Assembly: GCA_004017535.1 (NCBI GenBank) | Contig: SAJS01000001.1 | Location: forward strand, 124,001-188,000 | Reading direction: 5' to 3' | DNA: 64,000 bases | Source: Mesorhizobium sp. | GTDB lineage: Bacteria > Pseudomonadota > Alphaproteobacteria > Rhizobiales > Rhizobiaceae | Shown here: in pieces, positions 20,887-30,150 of the stretch | Layout of the letters: each line of letters opens with the position of its first letter | How positions within the stretch are numbered: position 1 is the stretch's first letter | The notes under the pieces: model-generated | What the model saw: the letters and a program-made list of their open reading frames with translations, nothing else | Database searches by the model: none | What the model was told of the DNA's origin: nothing | Position numbers and translations under genes: made by a program

Positions 20887-21210
20887 TCAGGCGATGGCGC
20901 CGTTGATCCAGTGCGACAGCGCCGTCTTCGGCGCGGCGCCCACCTTCATGTCGGCCACTTCGCCGCCCTTGAAGATCATCAGCGTCGGGATCGAGCGCAC
21001 GCCGAACTGCGCGGCAAGCTCGGGATTCTCATCGATGTTGAGCTTGGCGATCTTCACCTTGGAGCCGAGCTCCTTGGCGATCTCTTCCAGCGACGGGCCG
21101 ATCATCTTGCACGGGCCGCACCACTCGGCCCAGAAATCCACCACGACCGGCTCCTTGGCGTTGAGCACATCGGCCTGGAAATTGCCATTGTCGACCTTGA
21201 CGGTGGCCAT
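20887..21210 (-). CDS. trxA: thioredoxin
   Basis: The 107-residue protein is a classical thioredoxin, a cytoplasmic disulfide reductase. The active site WCGPC (Cys31, Cys34) and the cis-proline loop [14 protein letters not shown] are intact. ATG at 21210 gives the standard length; an upstream extension is not needed. It is 74 bp after addA, ends in a strong terminator, and so is probably the last gene of the long minus-strand operon starting at divL. Confidence 0.98.
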   Translation of the reverse strand: MATVKVDNGNFQADVLNAKEPVVVDFWAEWCGPCKMIGPSLEEIAKELGSKVKIAKLNIDENPELAAQFGVRSIPTLMIFKGGEVADMKVGAAPKTALSHWINGAIA

Positions 21211-21284
21211 GCTGAAATCCTTTCGAAAACTCGGGTTGCACCAAATGTGGTGGTTGTGGCGGCGATGTTCAAGCAGTTCTTGTG

Positions 21285-24200
21285 TCACGCTCCCGTGAGT
21301 CGGGCAAGGGCGTCGTCCATGGCCCTGGCCGGCAGCTCGATCAGCCGCGGTGCCTCGGTGAAGAGCAGCGCGGCCGTCACCGCGCGTCCCGGATAGAGCG
21401 GCTCAAGCAGCGCGCGATAGAGCGCAAGCTGCAGCACATAGGCCGGCGGCACTTCGGCCAGGTCTTTGGCGGCCGGCCGGTTGGTCTTGTAGTCGACGAT
21501 CGACACCTTTTGCGGGGTGACAGCCAGCCGGTCGATCTTGCCGGAGATGGAACGCAGCCTGCCCTTCACCTCCAGGCTGCCCATGATCGCGACCTCCGCG
21601 CGGGACGACGGCGAGAACAGCGCGCCGAAGCGGTCGTCGGACAGGATGGAGAGCACCGCGTCCATCGCCCTGTCGCGCTCACCATCTGGCCAATCTGCGC
21701 CGGCGCGCGCGAGGTAGCGCTCGGCCGCGCCCTGTCGCTCCGCCTCGGCGATGCCTGGCAACATCTGCAGCAGTTTGTGCAGGGCCAGACCGCGCACCAC
21801 CGCGAAGCCGGGCTCGGCGGCAGCGTCGAGCACCGGCGAGCGCGTATCGGGAATAGCGTCGTACGCTTCCTCGATCAGCGCCGAGGCGCCGGAGGGCGAA
21901 AGCGGACGCGGCAGCTCCTCATAAGGCGGCAATGGTCGGAACAGGGTGTCCGGCAGCGGCGCAGGATGCTCGATTGGATGCTCGGCTTCGCCCTCCGCCA
22001 GTGCCACCGGCGGTAGTTTCGTCATATGGAAGCGATGCACCGCCACATCGGCCGTCGCCGGATGCCGCCGCTCGGAACTCTCGGGCGCGCCTACTAGCGT
22101 CCGGCTGACGATCGAATGCCAGGTGCCGGGGCTGGGCTGCCGCTTGCCGTGGTAGCCACAGACGATCAGCCGGTCCTCGGCGCGCGTCATGCCGACATAG
22201 AGCAGCCGCCGGTATTCGTCGTCCGCCAGCTCGCGCGCCCGCACCGAGGCTGCCTTCGAGACACCGTTGGCGACATCGCTGGCCGAGCGCCACAGATAGC
22301 CCTTGCCTTCCCATTGCGTCCCCGAGCTCGCGAACGGCATCAGCCGCGGCAGATGCTGGTCGCTGAACGGCGCCGAGCCGCCGTCGACCAGGAAGACGAC
22401 CGGCGCCTCCAGGCCCTTGGCGGCGTGCACGGTCATGACGCGCACCTCATCGCGCGTCTGGTCCATCTCGCGCTTGATCTCGGGGCCCGCATTCTCCAGT
22501 GTCGACAGGAAGGATTCCAGCCCCGGCAGTCCGGTCCGTTCCTCGGCCAGGCAAAAGCTCAGGAATTCGTCGAGGATGTCGCCGGCTTCGGGTCCAAGCC
22601 GTGCTGTCATCTTGCGGCGCAGCCCGTCGCGCGCCAGCGCCGCGGCGTAGAATTCGAACACCGGCTTGAACGCCACCTCGGTTGCCCAGCCATCGAGCCG
22701 GCTAACCACAGCGGCGAGCGAAACATCCTCGGCCGCATGTTGCCTGAGCGAGGCGATCAGCGACTGGCCCTTCGGCCTTTGGCCGGCAAGCGCCAGCAAG
22801 GTCTCCTCGGAGACCTCGAAGATTGGGCTGCGCAGCACCGCGGCCAGGGAAAGATCGTCTTCCGGCTGGATCAGGAAATGCCCGAGCGCGATCAGGTCCT
22901 GCACCGCGATATGGCCGGGCAGGCTGAGCCGATCTGCGCCGGCGACCGGGATCTGCCGGTTCTTCAGACTGCGCGACAGCGCATGGACGAAGCGGTCGCG
23001 CTTGCGCACCAGCACCAGGATGTCGCCGGCGGTCAGTTTCCGGCCCTTGCCCTCGATGATCTCGCCTTGCTTGAGCCAGGTCTGGATGGTCGTCGCGACA
23101 TGCTCGGCGACGCGCACCGCAGGCGCGCTGGCATGGTTGACCGGCAGCGTCCAGTCGTCCGGTTCCTCGACCATCTCGGCGCCGACCGAAGGCCACACCT
23201 CGACATAGCCCGGCGCGTCGTTGCGGATCGCCTTATGGCTGAGCGGATCGGGATCGTGGCTGATGCCGCGCCGCACGCCGGGTTCCGCGAAGACGCGGTC
23301 GACCGCGGCCAGCACGTCGTCGCTCGACCGGAACGACCAGGTGAGCTTCAGATTGGCGAAGGCGGCTTCGGCGTCGCGCACGCGCCCGGCGAACAACTGC
23401 CGGCTTTCGGCAAAGGAATCGGGCGCCGAGCCCTGGAAGGAGTAGATCGATTGCTTTTCGTCGCCCACGGCAAAGATCGTGCGCGTGACCGCCTCGCGCT
23501 GGCCGAGCCCGGCGAAGAACTCTTCCGTCAGCTTCTTCACCACCTCCCACTGGTCCGGGCTGGTGTCCTGCGCCTCGTCGAGCAGGATATGATCGATGCC
23601 CTGGTCGAGCTTGAACTGCACCCATGGTCCGGCATCGGGCCGTGACAGGAGGCTGACGGTGCGGGTGATGAGATCGTTGAAGTCGAGGAAGCCGCGCCCG
23701 CGCTTCAGCTGCTCGTAGCGCGCGATCAGCCAGCCGGCGACGGTGAGCGCCGCTGCCGTGCCTTCCAGCATGCGGAACAGCGCCAGCCGGTCCGACACGT
23801 CGAGGATCGCCTTGGCCGTGGCCAGATAGCGATCGGCCAAGTCCGGCAGCCGGTCGACCAGCGCCTTCTTGAAGATCTTGGCCGGCTCATAGGCGTCGCC
23901 GTCGGCCTTGAGAAAGGCCTTTGCCAGCAGCCGCAGCCGCCGGATCGGGTCGGCTTCGGCGAAGGCGCCCCGCGCATAGGGAACGACATTGTTCAGCACC
24001 TGCCGCGCGTCTGCGGCTTCGGCGGCCTGCGCGAATTCGGCGAACTGGCCGGGATCGAAGCCGGGCAGCGGCCAAAGCGAAGCGGCGATGCCCTCGGCCG
24101 TCTGTCCCGGCCTGAAGCCGAATTCGGCGAAGAGTGGCCTGAAATCCCGATCCCTGCCGAGCTTGGCGATGAAATCGCGCAGCTCGTCGCGCTTGCCGAC

Positions 24201-24797
24201 GATCTCGGCAAGCAGGGAATCGAGACCGAACTCGCCGCCGCGCTCCAGCACCGTGGCGAAGGCTTCCGCCAGGCCCTCGACGCCGGCGCCAGCGCCCGAG
24301 ATCATGTCGCGCCGGGCATCGGCGAACAGCGAGGCCTCCATCTGCGGATCGAGCATCTCGAAATGCGCCGGAATGTTGGCTTCGAGCGGGAACTGGTGCA
24401 GCACGGATTCGCAGAAGGCGTGGATGGTCTGGATCTTCAGCCCGCCCGGCGTCTCCAGCGCCTCGGCGAACAGCCGGCGCGCGCGCCGCATCATGTCGCG
24501 GTCGGCGCCGCGGCCGTCCAGCGCCGCGATCCTGACCGCCAGCTCCGCATCGGGCAGCGCCGTCCATTCGGACAGGGTCGAGAACACGCGGTTCGACATG
24601 TTGGCGGCGGCCGCGCGCGTGTAGGTCAGGCACAGGATCTTCGACGGATCCGTGCCGTTGAGCAGGAGCCTAATCACGCGCTGCGCCAGGACATGCGTCT
24701 TGCCGGAGCCGGCATTGGCCGACACCCAGGCGGAATAGGCCGGATCCGAGGCGCGCGCCTGGCTGGCGGCGGTATCGGAGGGGATCGGATATTTCAT
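21285..24797 (-). CDS. addA: double-strand break repair helicase AddA
   Basis: AddA is the helicase-nuclease subunit of AddAB, the alphaproteobacterial counterpart of RecBCD, which resects double-strand ends for RecA. The 1170-residue protein has Walker A at residues 26-34 (SANAGSGKT), the helicase motif [15 protein letters not shown], the motif [29 protein letters not shown], and a C-terminal nuclease motif DYKTNRP (Asp near 1102). ATG at 24797 overlaps the end of addB by 4 bp; the open frame continues 193 codons upstream but only as shadow of addB. Confidence 0.97.
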   Translation of the reverse strand: MKYPIPSDTAASQARASDPAYSAWVSANAGSGKTHVLAQRVIRLLLNGTDPSKILCLTYTRAAAANMSNRVFSTLSEWTALPDAELAVRIAALDGRGADRDMMRRARRLFAEALETPGGLKIQTIHAFCESVLHQFPLEANIPAHFEMLDPQMEASLFADARRDMISGAGAGVEGLAEAFATVLERGGEFGLDSLLAEIVGKRDELRDFIAKLGRDRDFRPLFAEFGFRPGQTAEGIAASLWPLPGFDPGQFAEFAQAAEAADARQVLNNVVPYARGAFAEADPIRRLRLLAKAFLKADGDAYEPAKIFKKALVDRLPDLADRYLATAKAILDVSDRLALFRMLEGTAAALTVAGWLIARYEQLKRGRGFLDFNDLITRTVSLLSRPDAGPWVQFKLDQGIDHILLDEAQDTSPDQWEVVKKLTEEFFAGLGQREAVTRTIFAVGDEKQSIYSFQGSAPDSFAESRQLFAGRVRDAEAAFANLKLTWSFRSSDDVLAAVDRVFAEPGVRRGISHDPDPLSHKAIRNDAPGYVEVWPSVGAEMVEEPDDWTLPVNHASAPAVRVAEHVATTIQTWLKQGEIIEGKGRKLTAGDILVLVRKRDRFVHALSRSLKNRQIPVAGADRLSLPGHIAVQDLIALGHFLIQPEDDLSLAAVLRSPIFEVSEETLLALAGQRPKGQSLIASLRQHAAEDVSLAAVVSRLDGWATEVAFKPVFEFYAAALARDGLRRKMTARLGPEAGDILDEFLSFCLAEERTGLPGLESFLSTLENAGPEIKREMDQTRDEVRVMTVHAAKGLEAPVVFLVDGGSAPFSDQHLPRLMPFASSGTQWEGKGYLWRSASDVANGVSKAASVRARELADDEYRRLLYVGMTRAEDRLIVCGYHGKRQPSPGTWHSIVSRTLVGAPESSERRHPATADVAVHRFHMTKLPPVALAEGEAEHPIEHPAPLPDTLFRPLPPYEELPRPLSPSGASALIEEAYDAIPDTRSPVLDAAAEPGFAVVRGLALHKLLQMLPGIAEAERQGAAERYLARAGADWPDGERDRAMDAVLSILSDDRFGALFSPSSRAEVAIMGSLEVKGRLRSISGKIDRLAVTPQKVSIVDYKTNRPAAKDLAEVPPAYVLQLALYRALLEPLYPGRAVTAALLFTEAPRLIELPARAMDDALARLTGA

Positions 24798-27700
24798 CCT
24801 TCCGCCTCGTCTTCGCTGGCGCCGCCCGCCGACCATTCCAGCACGCGCGCCAGATGGTCGTAATCGCCGTCCGCCTCGCCCTCGCGGAAGGGAAGGGCGC
24901 GCGACAGATAGCCGGTGGTCGGGTCGGCATAGTGGAAAAGCAGCCGCTCTAGCCGCGCCCAGGCTTCCTCGGAAAGGTCGTTGGCGGTGCGGGGCTTGCG
25001 GTTGTATTCGAGGATCGATTCCTCGAACATCTCGCCATTCGGCTTCAGCCGCACGAAGGCAAGCTGCGAGGGCTCGCGAATGCCGAGTTCCCTGAACGCG
25101 CCGCGCCTGAGCAGCGCGCCCTCCAGCGCGAGCTGGGGCGACAGCAGCGTGTGCGCCTGCGCTTTCGAGGGCGAGGAGCCGGTCTTGTAGTCGAGTATGT
25201 CGGCCATGCCGCCGGCGAGCAGGTCGACGCGGTCGGCGTAGCCCGACAGCGTCACCCCGGTGCGGCCGACCAGCGTCTTGTCGGCGCGTTCCTCGGCATA
25301 GCGCCTCGCGACGGCATCGGCGCGGGTGTGCTCCCATTCGATGATGTTCTCGGCGAGCTTTTCGAAACGCGGCCACCAGATGGCCTCGATGTCCGGCGGA
25401 AGCTTTGCCTCGGCAAAGCAGAGACGGCCGGCTTCGATGAGGCTCGAGAGCGCATTCGGCACCCTTGGATCCTCCACCCGCCGCGAGAACAGATGCAGGA
25501 TCTGGTGGAACAGCGTGCCGCGTTCGGCGGCGCCCGGATCGCGGATCAACGGCTCGAGCGGCGAGAGCCCAAGGATGCGCCGCGCATAGACCGCGTAGGG
25601 GTCACGGCGCAGCGTCTCGATCTCGGTGACCGAGAAATGCTGCGGGCGCGTGCTGAGCGGCGGCCTGGGCTGCGGGCGTGCGGCAAAATCCTTCTTCTCG
25701 CCGGCATCGAGCGCCCGCGCCCAGGCAAGCAGCGCGTCGCCCCGCCCGCGAAGCGCCGCCGCCGGCTCCTTGCCGATGAAGGTCAGGATGCGCTGCAGCC
25801 AGCGCGACGGCACCGCCGGCGCGTCGCCCGATCGCGCCGACCGCGTCAGCACGACCTCTTTCGCGCCCATCGCCATCTGGAAATCATGCGCGGCAAGGCC
25901 GATCCGTCGCTCCGGCGGTTCGAGGTCGATGCCGGTCTTCATCAGCCGCGACATGAAGCGATCGCTCTCGGGCTTGCGCGGCCAGACCCCTTCATTGAGC
26001 CCGCCGATGACCAGCGTGTCGACATTCTGCAGCCGCGCTTCCAGCGCGCCCCAGATGGCGATGTTGCGGTCAGTGCCTTGCGCCGGCTTCACCATCTCCG
26101 GCGCGATCAGCGCTTCCATCACGTCGGGCCATTCCGAGGCGGCGAAGGTGAAGGGCGAGGACGCCGCCACCAGTCCGCGCAGCAGATCGGCGAGTTTTTC
26201 GCCGGCGTCGCCGGCATAGAGTTCCGCCAGGCTGCCATCGGCGGCGCGGCCCAGATCCTCCAGCGCGACGACACTTGCGCGTGTCAGCGTCGCGATATCG
26301 GCGTCTTTCTCGTCGCGCAAAGCGGTGAGCGGCGAGAGCGCCTTGGTAAGGTGGCCAAGCATGCCGTGCGCCTGCTCGATGCCGCGCACGGTCAGCCGCG
26401 AAAACCAGAAAGGCTGCCTTGTGTCTCCGCTCAGCTCCGCGAGCCGCGTCTCGAAAAGCGCGCCGAGCGACGCGACATCCGGCCGGCCCGTGCCGCCGCG
26501 CAAGGCGACCAGCTCGACCAGCTCGGCCGCCTTGCGCACGACCTGGCGTTCGAGGCCGAGCCCGAGCAGCGGATGCTTGAGCAAGGAGAGCAGGCTTACC
26601 GGATCGCCGGGCCGGAAGGCGGCGCTCAGCGCGAGCCTGAGCAGGCTGGCAGCCGGCGTGTTGATGAGCGGCGCGCCGCCAGAATCGTCGGCGACGACGC
26701 CGAAGCGCAGAAGCTCGGCCGAAACGCGCCGCGCCAGCGCGCGGTCGCCGGTGACGAGCGCCGCGCGCTTGCCTGGTGCCTCGACGGCAAGTTTGAGTGC
26801 AATGGCGATTGCCGCCGCCTCGTCGCGTTCGTTCGCCGCCTCCACCAGCGTCACGCCGGCCAGCGCCTGTTCGACATCGCCTGTCGTGAAGCGCGGCCGC
26901 GTCTCGGTCCAATATTCGGTTGTTTCGGCCGGCCGCAACGCCTCGCCGACAAGGGCCGCTCGCAGCGCCAGCGGCGGTGGCGCGGCGACGACATCCTCGA
27001 CATCGCGGCGCGGGATGCCGATGCCGCCGATCAGCTTGGCGAGGCCGTATTGCGGGTGGCCGAGCGTTGCCGGACGCGCGCCGGGCGCCTTGATCGCCGC
27101 GAAGGATGCGTCGTCCAGTTCGCGGTCGAGCCCGGGCAGCACGACGGCGCCATTCGGCAGCCCGGCGATCACGCCAAGCAATTCGGCGGTAGCGGGAATG
27201 GAGCCGGTCGAACCGGCGGCGATCACCGGACCGGAAGGCGGATTGCGCTTCAGCCGCGCCGCCTCCAGCCGGATCAGCGCGCTGCGATGCGCGGCCGGAT
27301 TGGAGCGGTCGCGCTCCTTGAGCAATTCAGGCCAGTTGTCGGTAACGATGCCGAGGAAATCGAGCGTCACCTGCCACCAGCCGGCGAGATTGCCGGTGAC
27401 CAGCGTGGCGAGCTTCGCCCAGTCCGTGCCCTCGGTCTCGATCTCGTCCATCAGCCGGGCAAGGTCGCGCGCCAGCCAGATGGCGTCGGCGGCCGAGGTA
27501 GGCACGACAAATTCCTCATTGAACCGCTCCCGCACATGCGCCGGCAGGCTTTCCTTCCAGGCGCGCACCAGCGGCGCCAGCAAAAGCAGCCGCTCCTGCG
27601 CCGCGATCGGCGGCGCGAGGTCTATCGCCGGCGCCGCCTCGGCGTTGAAGGCCGCCTCGTCCTCGTCGAACTCGCCGAGCGGCCGCACCGTCGGCAGGAT

Positions 27701-27913
27701 GGCCGAGCGTTGACCGAGAATATCGACGAAGGCGCCGCGCAGGGCCCGCGCCGCGCGCCGGGTCGGCACATAGATGGTAACGTCGGCCAGCGCCAGCGGC
27801 TCGCCGTCGAAGCGGAAGTCGGGAATCAATCGCCCGTCGAGCAACGCCTCCGCCAGCGTCGGCAGGAACGGCGCTCCGGGCGGGATGGAAAGGACGCGGC
27901 GCGCGCCGCTCAT
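24794..27913 (-). CDS. addB: double-strand break repair protein AddB
   Basis: AddB partners AddA. The 1039-residue protein shows the inactive helicase-like core (IYVPTRRAARALRGAF, VDTLVIGGLNEGVWP) and a C-terminal RecB-like nuclease (GYADRVDLLAGG, then ILDYKTGSSPSKAQ). As in alphaproteobacteria there is no obvious Walker A lysine motif, and the protein has only one cysteine, so the Fe-S cluster described for Firmicute AddB cannot form. It overlaps addA and the MurU-like gene by 4 bp each. Confidence 0.96.
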   Translation of the reverse strand: MSGARRVLSIPPGAPFLPTLAEALLDGRLIPDFRFDGEPLALADVTIYVPTRRAARALRGAFVDILGQRSAILPTVRPLGEFDEDEAAFNAEAAPAIDLAPPIAAQERLLLLAPLVRAWKESLPAHVRERFNEEFVVPTSAADAIWLARDLARLMDEIETEGTDWAKLATLVTGNLAGWWQVTLDFLGIVTDNWPELLKERDRSNPAAHRSALIRLEAARLKRNPPSGPVIAAGSTGSIPATAELLGVIAGLPNGAVVLPGLDRELDDASFAAIKAPGARPATLGHPQYGLAKLIGGIGIPRRDVEDVVAAPPPLALRAALVGEALRPAETTEYWTETRPRFTTGDVEQALAGVTLVEAANERDEAAAIAIALKLAVEAPGKRAALVTGDRALARRVSAELLRFGVVADDSGGAPLINTPAASLLRLALSAAFRPGDPVSLLSLLKHPLLGLGLERQVVRKAAELVELVALRGGTGRPDVASLGALFETRLAELSGDTRQPFWFSRLTVRGIEQAHGMLGHLTKALSPLTALRDEKDADIATLTRASVVALEDLGRAADGSLAELYAGDAGEKLADLLRGLVAASSPFTFAASEWPDVMEALIAPEMVKPAQGTDRNIAIWGALEARLQNVDTLVIGGLNEGVWPRKPESDRFMSRLMKTGIDLEPPERRIGLAAHDFQMAMGAKEVVLTRSARSGDAPAVPSRWLQRILTFIGKEPAAALRGRGDALLAWARALDAGEKKDFAARPQPRPPLSTRPQHFSVTEIETLRRDPYAVYARRILGLSPLEPLIRDPGAAERGTLFHQILHLFSRRVEDPRVPNALSSLIEAGRLCFAEAKLPPDIEAIWWPRFEKLAENIIEWEHTRADAVARRYAEERADKTLVGRTGVTLSGYADRVDLLAGGMADILDYKTGSSPSKAQAHTLLSPQLALEGALLRRGAFRELGIREPSQLAFVRLKPNGEMFEESILEYNRKPRTANDLSEEAWARLERLLFHYADPTTGYLSRALPFREGEADGDYDHLARVLEWSAGGASEDEAEG

Positions 27914-28632
27914 ATCGCTTTCGCGAGCGCGCCGGCCACAGCCGCTTCAGCGGCAGGTATCGCGTCCGGCGTGCCGACGGTGATCCAGCGCCCGTTCATC
28001 TTCATGCCGAACAGGCGCCCGGCGGCGATCGCCTTGTCGAAATAGACATTGAGCGAATGCGAGCCTGTGGGCGCGTCCTTGAAGATACGCGGATGGATGA
28101 TGGCGGCGCCGGCATAGATCAGCCCCGCGGGATCACCCTTCGAGCGCGTGAGCGCGCCATCAGGAGCAACCAGGAAATCGGTGCCGACGCAATGCCCGGT
28201 CGCTGAGTCGAGATCGGTAAGCATCAGCAGAATATCCATTCTGGCGGCGTCCCATGCAAGGGCGAGACCGTCGAGGCTGGGCTTGCCGCTGTCGATCCAG
28301 AAGGTATCGGCGTTGATGATGTAGAAGGGCTCGTTGCCCAAGAGCGGCAGCGCCTTGACGATGCCGCCCGCCGATTCCAGCAGGGCCTCGCGCTCGTCGG
28401 AGATGACGATCTTAGGCGCGCTGCGTCCGGCGACATGGGCGACGATCTGCTCGGGCAGATAGTGCACATTGACCACCGCCTTGGCGATGCCGGCGGCCTC
28501 CAGGCTGTCCAGCCCCCAGTCGAGCAAGGTCTTGCCGGCGATCTTCACCAGCGGCTTCGGCATCGTGTCGGTGATCGGCCGCATGCGCTTGCCGAGCCCG
28601 GCCGCCAGCACCATCGCGGTCGTCGGTTTCAT
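27910..28632 (-). CDS. murU: sugar-1-phosphate nucleotidyltransferase, MurU-like
   Basis: The 240-residue enzyme has the nucleotidyltransferase signature AMVLAAGLGKRMRPITDTMPK and the metal-binding NADTFW region. It resembles MurU, which makes UDP-MurNAc from MurNAc-1-phosphate in the cell-wall recycling route that bypasses MurA. Assignment to MurU rather than a glucose- or mannose-1-phosphate transferase rests on the adjacent AmgK-like kinase domain; the enzyme sequence alone fits several sugar-1-phosphates. It overlaps its neighbours by 4 bp on both sides. Confidence 0.82.
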   Translation of the reverse strand: MKPTTAMVLAAGLGKRMRPITDTMPKPLVKIAGKTLLDWGLDSLEAAGIAKAVVNVHYLPEQIVAHVAGRSAPKIVISDEREALLESAGGIVKALPLLGNEPFYIINADTFWIDSGKPSLDGLALAWDAARMDILLMLTDLDSATGHCVGTDFLVAPDGALTRSKGDPAGLIYAGAAIIHPRIFKDAPTGSHSLNVYFDKAIAAGRLFGMKMNGRWITVGTPDAIPAAEAAVAGALAKAI

Positions 28633-30140
28633 GGGACCCGATCCTCGAGCAGGCCGTGCGCCATATAGAATTCCTTCAGGCCCGCCAGCGCCGGATGCGC
28701 CATCGCCCGCCTCAGATAATCGCGGATGCGCGGCAGGTGTTTCAGATAGTAAGGCTTGCCGTCGCGCTTTTCGAGCCGCACGAAGATGCCGAGGATTTTT
28801 GAATTGCGTTGCGCCGCCATGATCGCGTAGGCCTCGGCGAAGCCGGCCTCGTCGAAGGCGCCGGCGGCGCACCTAGCCGCGACATAAGCCGCCACCGTCC
28901 GGCGCTCGATCTCGGGCGAGACGGTGACGCGCGCATCCATCGCCAAGGAGGCGACGTCATAGGCGGCAGGCCCGATCAGCGCGTCCTGAACGTCGACGAT
29001 GCCGAGCCGGTCGAAGCCCGATCGCTCTGCGCGCCAGATGATGTTGGGCGAATGGAAATCGCGCAGCATCAGCGTGTATTCGCTGCCCGCCAGGCGGTTG
29101 AGCACCGCGTTCCATTCCTTGTGATAGCCGGCTCGCAAGTCCTCGCTCGCAGGGCCGCCGGTGATCCAAGGCACATACCAGTCGACCAGCAGATCGGCCT
29201 CGATCAGCATGGCGTCGCGATCGAAAGGCGGCACGTCGTGGACCACGCCGGGCGCCGCCTCCATGCGCGTGGGCCAAGCCTTGCCATGCATCATGGCGAG
29301 CAGCTCGGCAGCCGCCTCGTAACGCTCTGCAATAGGCTGGCCGGTGCCGCTTAAGAAGCTTTCCGATCCGAGATGTTCGATGAGCAGAAAGCCCTGGTCG
29401 AGGTCCTGGGCATGGATCACCGGCACGCTGACGCCGTTCACGAGCAGCGCCTTGTCGATGGCGACGAAGGCGGCGACGGATTGCGCCGTGTGAGCGATCA
29501 CCGCATAGGGCTTGCCGTCGCGCACGGGCGGCCCGAGCACGAGGCGCGGCGAGTTCATAAGCACGCGCGGCGCCTGGCCAGGCAGCGACACGATTTCGTA
29601 GGAGCGGGCGGAAGCGTCGCCCACGAAATGGCGGCGGCTGGCCTCGCCCCATCCGGCCGAGGCCAGGAAATCGCGCATGGCCATCGATCGCGCCACGCGC
29701 TCAAAGACGGGTCCCGGGCTCGACAACCGCGCCACGCGACCTTCGCCGTGCTCGGCGAGGTCGACCCATAGCGCGTTTGCCGGCAAGCGGTCTGCGGCCC
29801 GTTCCGGCCACTCGATCAGCGCCGCGCCTTGGCCGAGAGCATCGTCGAGGCCGAGTTCGTCGAGCTCGTCCGGCGCGGAAAGCCGATAGAGGTCGAAATG
29901 GTGGACGGGGACGCGCGTCTCGTAGCTCTGTACCAGCGTGAAGGTCGGGCTGGGCACTTCGAGATTGGCATCGTCGGCAAGCGCCCGGATCAGCGCGCGG
30001 GCCAGCGTCGACTTGCCGGCGCCGAGATCGCCTTTGAGCGCGATCGCGTCGCCGGCGCGCAATGTCATGGCGAGATCCTCGCCAAGCCTTGCCGTTGCCG
30101 CCTCGTCGGCGAGAAAACGCTCCAGCACCATCCCTGTCAT
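28629..30140 (-). CDS. tsaE: fusion of TsaE (tRNA t6A synthesis ATPase) and AmgK-like sugar kinase
   Basis: The 503-residue protein is a clear two-domain fusion. Residues 1-150 are TsaE, the ATPase needed for t6A37 modification of tRNA: Walker A GDLGAGKST (37-45), then SPTFTLVQSYE and HFDLYRL. Residues about 155-503 form an aminoglycoside-phosphotransferase-type kinase with LMLRDFHSPNIIW and IVDVQDALIGP as catalytic and metal motifs, most like AmgK, the MurNAc/GlcNAc anomeric kinase. No start or frame break occurs between the halves. MurU, AmgK's usual partner, is the next gene with a 4-bp overlap. Confidence 0.92.
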   Translation of the reverse strand: MTGMVLERFLADEAATARLGEDLAMTLRAGDAIALKGDLGAGKSTLARALIRALADDANLEVPSPTFTLVQSYETRVPVHHFDLYRLSAPDELDELGLDDALGQGAALIEWPERAADRLPANALWVDLAEHGEGRVARLSSPGPVFERVARSMAMRDFLASAGWGEASRRHFVGDASARSYEIVSLPGQAPRVLMNSPRLVLGPPVRDGKPYAVIAHTAQSVAAFVAIDKALLVNGVSVPVIHAQDLDQGFLLIEHLGSESFLSGTGQPIAERYEAAAELLAMMHGKAWPTRMEAAPGVVHDVPPFDRDAMLIEADLLVDWYVPWITGGPASEDLRAGYHKEWNAVLNRLAGSEYTLMLRDFHSPNIIWRAERSGFDRLGIVDVQDALIGPAAYDVASLAMDARVTVSPEIERRTVAAYVAARCAAGAFDEAGFAEAYAIMAAQRNSKILGIFVRLEKRDGKPYYLKHLPRIRDYLRRAMAHPALAGLKEFYMAHGLLEDRVP

Positions 30141-30150
30141 ATAGGCCGCG

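Noticed and set aside
24798-25376. A 193-codon N-terminal extension of addA
   Set aside because: The extension is a shadow of addB; the family start [13 protein letters not shown] and the 4-bp overlap fix the start at 24797.
25151-28045. A 964-codon open frame on the plus strand across addB
   Set aside because: It is antisense to addB and the MurU-like gene; its translation is Arg/Asp/Gln-rich low-complexity, typical of a GC-rich shadow frame.
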